Assembly (NCBI GenBank): GCA_028023455.1
Contig: JAQFVV010012400.1
Location: 13,709,748-13,773,747, forward strand
Length of the DNA: 64,000 nucleotides
DNA from: Epiperipatus broadwayi
Taxonomy: Eukaryota; Onychophora; Udeonychophora; Euonychophora; Peripatidae
Direction of reading: 5' to 3'
The notes under the pieces were generated by a model. The model searched no databases and was not told the origin of the DNA. It saw only the letters and a program-made list of their open reading frames with translations. Shown here in pieces: positions 60,396 to 64,000 of the stretch. Both the position numbers and the translations under genes were made by a program. Each line of letters starts with the position of its first letter. Within the stretch, counting starts at the first letter, position 1.

Positions 60396-61277
60396 TTTAT
60401 TCTTTTCACATGTCTGATCGTATATTTTGGTAATCTGTAATAGAATTGTAATTAATTACAAAAACAAAAAAAAAATTAAAAAAAAAAAAATTAAGCTTAG
60501 GATTTCTCTAGAAATAATGTATATATAAAGTTGGAATGTCACGTGTGCGATATGAAATGCTTGACAAAGTATATGTTTCTAATATGTCTATGGTATGAGA
60601 AGTTGATCTGACTTTTTGGCTGATGGATAGGTGTGATAGGGTTATAAGCATGATATAACTCATTGGAAGCTTTAAATTACTTCTTATTCAGTTAATGATA
60701 GAATTGTAAATCAGTAATTTAGTCTGGAATTTATGACCATCTCCAATTTTTTTATTTTTAATTTTTAAATGTCAGTCATTTATTTTTAATGCTAGCATCC
60801 TTGTTCTTTTTTATCATAGTTTGCAGGTATGTTCATATTAATAAGAATTTTATTACAAAATAAGAAAACTTTGTTTTCTTTTTTTTATAAACAAATAGAA
60901 AAGGAAAAATGCATAAATACTTCACAAAGTATTTGAAAGTATAATTTTTAAAAAACAATTGTTGAATGTATAAGACTTTCTGGACTCAATTTCTCCTTCT
61001 CCTCTCCCTCGTCAAAAAGAAGTTCTAAGCAAAAGGTAGCAAGAGAAAGAAATGTATTGGAAGAGGAGAGACTAAACACTATAGACTTGTAATTATATAT
61101 AGGATTATGAAGTCTGATAACTAAATTTGTGAGCTTGCCGTGCACTTATGTTGCTAGCACTGTACAAAGAACTTCATGTTTCCTAACCATGATATATATG
61201 TCTCATAGTTGTGTTCACTTCAATGTGTGGTAGTGTTTTCTGAGTGGCCTTCATTATTGTTGTGTTTTTGTGAGCTA

Positions 61278-61915
61278 TTATGAGAATGTCAGCGCCTGAA
61301 TCAGAGCAACGGACAAACATTAAATTTGTTAAATTCAAAAAATGGAAGTAAAATCAGGGGCATGTTATTCCAAGTTTAAGAGTGTAATATCTTGAAGAAA
61401 ATGACAATGTATAGCTAGATTAAATGTTTTTCTGAGGGAGAGACAGTATCACTGGTGAAGAGAGGTCAGGGCAACCAATAATTAGTAGGACTGATGAAAG
61501 CATTACAAAAATTGATCGAATTGTATGTCAAAATTGTTAGCTGACAGTGAGGACTAAGTAAACATCCATAGAAGAAGAATTAAGAAAATCTTATGGAAAG
61601 GTATGCAAAATATGCCCAGCTCACACAGCACTATCTGTAAGATAATTTTTCGTTAGTAAACAAATAACCATATTGAAATAGCCTCGCTACTCACTGATTT
61701 GGCCCTCAGTGAGTTTTTTTTTAACCAAAGATAAAGGAAGTATTAAAAGAAATATATTTTAATGACATTTAGGATATCAAAAGTAATATGATGATTCCAG
61801 AAAAAGAATTCCAAAATTGCTTTGAAATGTGGATATTGAAAGTGACTGTAATGATATTCAGCAATTAGTTATGTAGCACATTTTTTAGGATGAGTTTATA
61901 AATTTAATTGTCAGA
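61278..61915 (+). pseudogene. Internally deleted mariner transposase
   Basis: Begins MRMSAPESEQRTNIKFVKF, the start of mauritiana-type mariner transposases (MSAPxxEQRxxIKFxVxxG). After frameshifts come SITGEERSGQPIISRTDESI, KIDRIVCQNC and LTVR, the linker after the helix-turn-helix domains. The sequence then jumps from TSIEEE to PAHTALSV near 61620, skipping the part with the first two catalytic Asp residues. It continues with KQITIL, a damaged YSPDLAP block (SLIWPS), KIKEVLKEIYFNDI, DIKSN and IPEKEFQNCFEMW. The order is canonical, the middle is missing, and stops are present. A non-autonomous deletion derivative. The terminal inverted repeats were not delimited. Confidence 0.75.
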
Positions 61916-63754
61916 CTCCATTACCTAGTTTATTTTTCAAATACATTCAGCTGTTATTGATATGCAGGTTAGTTATATAATTGTAGATTAGTTTTATAAT
62001 TCAACATTTTAAATCTTATTATTCTCTTGTTTATATGTTGTTGGTTTGACCAGCGACAGTACTAGCATAGCAATTGCATTGATGACCTTTAGATTAGTGA
62101 ATATTGAATTTAAAATGACATCATAATTAACTAGGTTATTCTTTAATTATTTGACTAGATGATGGAAGTAATCCAAAAATAAATGTTATCATCACAAACT
62201 TTCAGATAAACATTAAGTATTATAGGTGATTCCAATGCAGGAGTAATTGAGACAGTTGTGAGTTTACTAAGAAGTCAGAATGAATTATTTATTGCTAGTA
62301 AAAATGGTAGATATGATTATATTGTAGATACATTAAGAAGTGATGATAGGAAAATATTTATTAAGTACATATACACAAAGTTGACTACAATTCTATCATT
62401 TAGATAATTCTATGTAGAAAAGTTATTAAATTGACATTAGATATAAAGTTAATAATAATTGAAACCCACATTTAGTGTAATTCATGTAAATATATAATTG
62501 GGTAAATATACTACTATTTAAATTAAGAAAATGTATTGACCCTGATTATACAAGTAGAATTTTATTAATCTGAATATCTGTGATTTGGAAACTTCTATTA
62601 ACTGTTCAAAACTAAGAATGGATTATTAATCTTTGATAATGCCAGACTGTTATTATCTTAGTGTGAGGTATAGTAAACTTAATTAACGGTTTTTTTTTTT
62701 TTTTGCTTAATTTTAAAACACACATTACAAAATAATAAATTCAATACGCTAAATAAATTAAGATATACACACATTTGAAGAATCAAAGAAACATTGTTCA
62801 GTAAATAACTAAAAAAAGTAGCAAGTCTAATTGCAGTGAGTCCATGCTTTCTTTTTTTTTTTTTAGTTCAATAATTCTCCTTAATTCATTATTTTGAAAC
62901 TCCAGCAATTATACATCTTGTTAAATAAACAGGTGGCATATTGAATTTTATATGTATTTGGTTGAAGATGCAATTTTCTCAATAAGTTTAATTTTTGTGA
63001 TGTTAAACATAAAATATCATGAAAAAGAATATAACTGAGAAAATATAAAATGAAAATAAAATTATTAATTTTAAGTTTATTTATAAATTATGAATTTTGT
63101 TAATAGGTTGTTTTTTATAAAATTAAATTAAAATGATATATAAAATCACTTCTATAATATTTTATGTTGCTACTTATCAAAAAAATGAAAAGTTTTGACA
63201 TTTCATTTTTAATCCAGGACTTCATTTATAAAAACATATTTGGGGGAGGGAGGTATTTTCTAACAAAATAAATATTAAATTCTGCAATAATTTTTTTATC
63301 AAATGTTTATTTAATAGTAAACTTAATAAATTATAATTTGAGATATATTTTTTATACATTTGGGCAATTTATATATACTGCACATTTATATATATATATA
63401 TATCATGCATGCTTGCACAAACATACACATATAATACATACAACTGTTTCCACAAACTACTGACAAACTTTTAAATTTTTTTTTCTAATACAAGTAATTT
63501 TTCTTTATGGATAATAAATTTGACACAAATAATTTATTAAGACAATTTATTCATAAATTATTATTAAAACCTCTAGCACTGAAAGTGTCATTGTTTTTTA
63601 AAATATTCTTCCATGAATTCTCTGATATCATTTTTTTATAAAAAATTTTTTTTAACAATAGCTTTGACAAAAAAGCCCTAAGACTTACGAGTCTACCATT
63701 TTAACAGAAAAATAATTTTCTAATAGGTAATGTGTCTTGTACATACATATTAAG
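61916..63754. other. AT-rich DNA, no gene seen
   Basis: No coding or RNA feature supported. The last WDR37 exon was not found here. Confidence 0.4.
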
Positions 63755-64000
63755 CCAATAAACATCACATGATCACCATTTCTTATGCTTGCTTATAACT
63801 GTTATTAAAACAGGCAAAACTCACTATATGTATTGCCACTCAGTGCAAGCCAGAGTAATCAATGGATGCCAGAAGGCTTGTGCATAAAATCCCCATCTAG
63901 TGCCTACTTATCCAATATCTCAGACTAGTTTCTGGCTTGTGGACTTCATCAGTGAGGATCCCAGACTAGTTTTTGGCTTGTGGTCTTCGTCAGTGAGGAG
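63755..64000 (-). mobile_element. Family A hammerhead repeat, copy cut by the window end
   Basis: Opens with AAACATCACATGATCACCAT and GGCAAAACTC as in the other copies, continues through AATCAATGGATGCCAGAAGG, and enters the hammerhead region on the minus strand. That region is present twice in direct tandem, at 63910-63959 and 63961-64000. The right end and target duplication lie outside the window. Confidence 0.75.
63910..64000 (-). ncRNA. Two tandem hammerhead-like motifs, family A
   Basis: On the minus strand the outer unit (63961-64000) reads CTCCTCACTGACGA, stem II with CACAAGCC, AAAAAC-TA-GTC (GAAA changed to AAAA). The inner unit (63910-63959) reads TCCTCACTGATGA, a mispaired stem II, GAAAC-TA-GTC and then ATTGGAT. 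The units follow each other with about 48 bp spacing. Confidence 0.55.

Noticed and set aside
62850-62900. Polypyrimidine tract and AG at about 62853-62865 as the acceptor of the last WDR37 exon
   Set aside because: The downstream sequence has stops in the required phase and no resemblance to the final WDR37 blade.
1-64000. CRISPR arrays, bacterial operons, ribosome binding sites, rRNA genes
   Set aside because: The window is eukaryotic nuclear DNA; no regularly spaced short direct repeats with unique spacers and no rRNA-like stretch were seen.

Overview
The window is AT-rich (roughly three quarters A+T by eye) animal nuclear DNA. It carries spliced exons with GT/AG junctions, kilobase introns and many classes of transposable element. 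The combination of CR1-like and RTE-like LINEs, a Penelope-like element, hAT and mariner DNA transposons, tRNA-derived SINEs and hammerhead-ribozyme repeats fits an invertebrate metazoan. The sequence alone does not name a species.

The only host gene I can support is the orthologue of WDR37, a WD40-repeat protein, on the + strand. Five consecutive coding exons are present: 23162-23346, 28126-28183, 34738-35062, 43506-43640 and 53145-53259. Their phases join perfectly and they cover the second half of the beta-propeller. The N-terminal exons and the last exon were not found, so the gene probably extends beyond the window on both sides, with introns of about 5-10 kb.

Left part (1-23161): a decayed LINE (about 1560-2960, minus); a palindromic repeat (4470-4682); an RTE-type LINE (about 5165-9300, minus) broken by a 1.2 kb nested repeat; a promoter-like block near 9.65 kb; a weak piggyBac-like remnant (about 14.5-14.95 kb); and a nearly full-length CR1-like LINE (about 16395-20760, minus) whose ORF1 encodes an SGNH-esterase-like domain.

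Within the WDR37 introns: a hAT element with perfect 8-bp target duplications ends 69 bp from a splice acceptor (25221-28057). There are also inverted-repeat elements, SINE copies, a mariner scrap and a 5'-truncated CR1 tail. A tRNA-like retroposon with a 15-bp target duplication lies at 48719-48825.

Right part (53260-64000): a tandem repeat with a 42+26+41 bp higher-order unit, a head-to-head pair of Penelope-like fragments with a GIY-YIG remnant, and an internally deleted mariner.

The most interesting theme is hammerhead ribozymes. At least three unrelated repeat families carry CUGANGA / stem II / GAAA cores. One copy (60339-60395) has every element of a type I hammerhead on paper. Another family (A) has six copies, four of them flanked by 12-13 bp target duplications. 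Its copies share inverted ends but vary from 284 to 1208 bp. This resembles Penelope-linked or retrozyme-like non-autonomous elements and is the best candidate here for an undescribed system.
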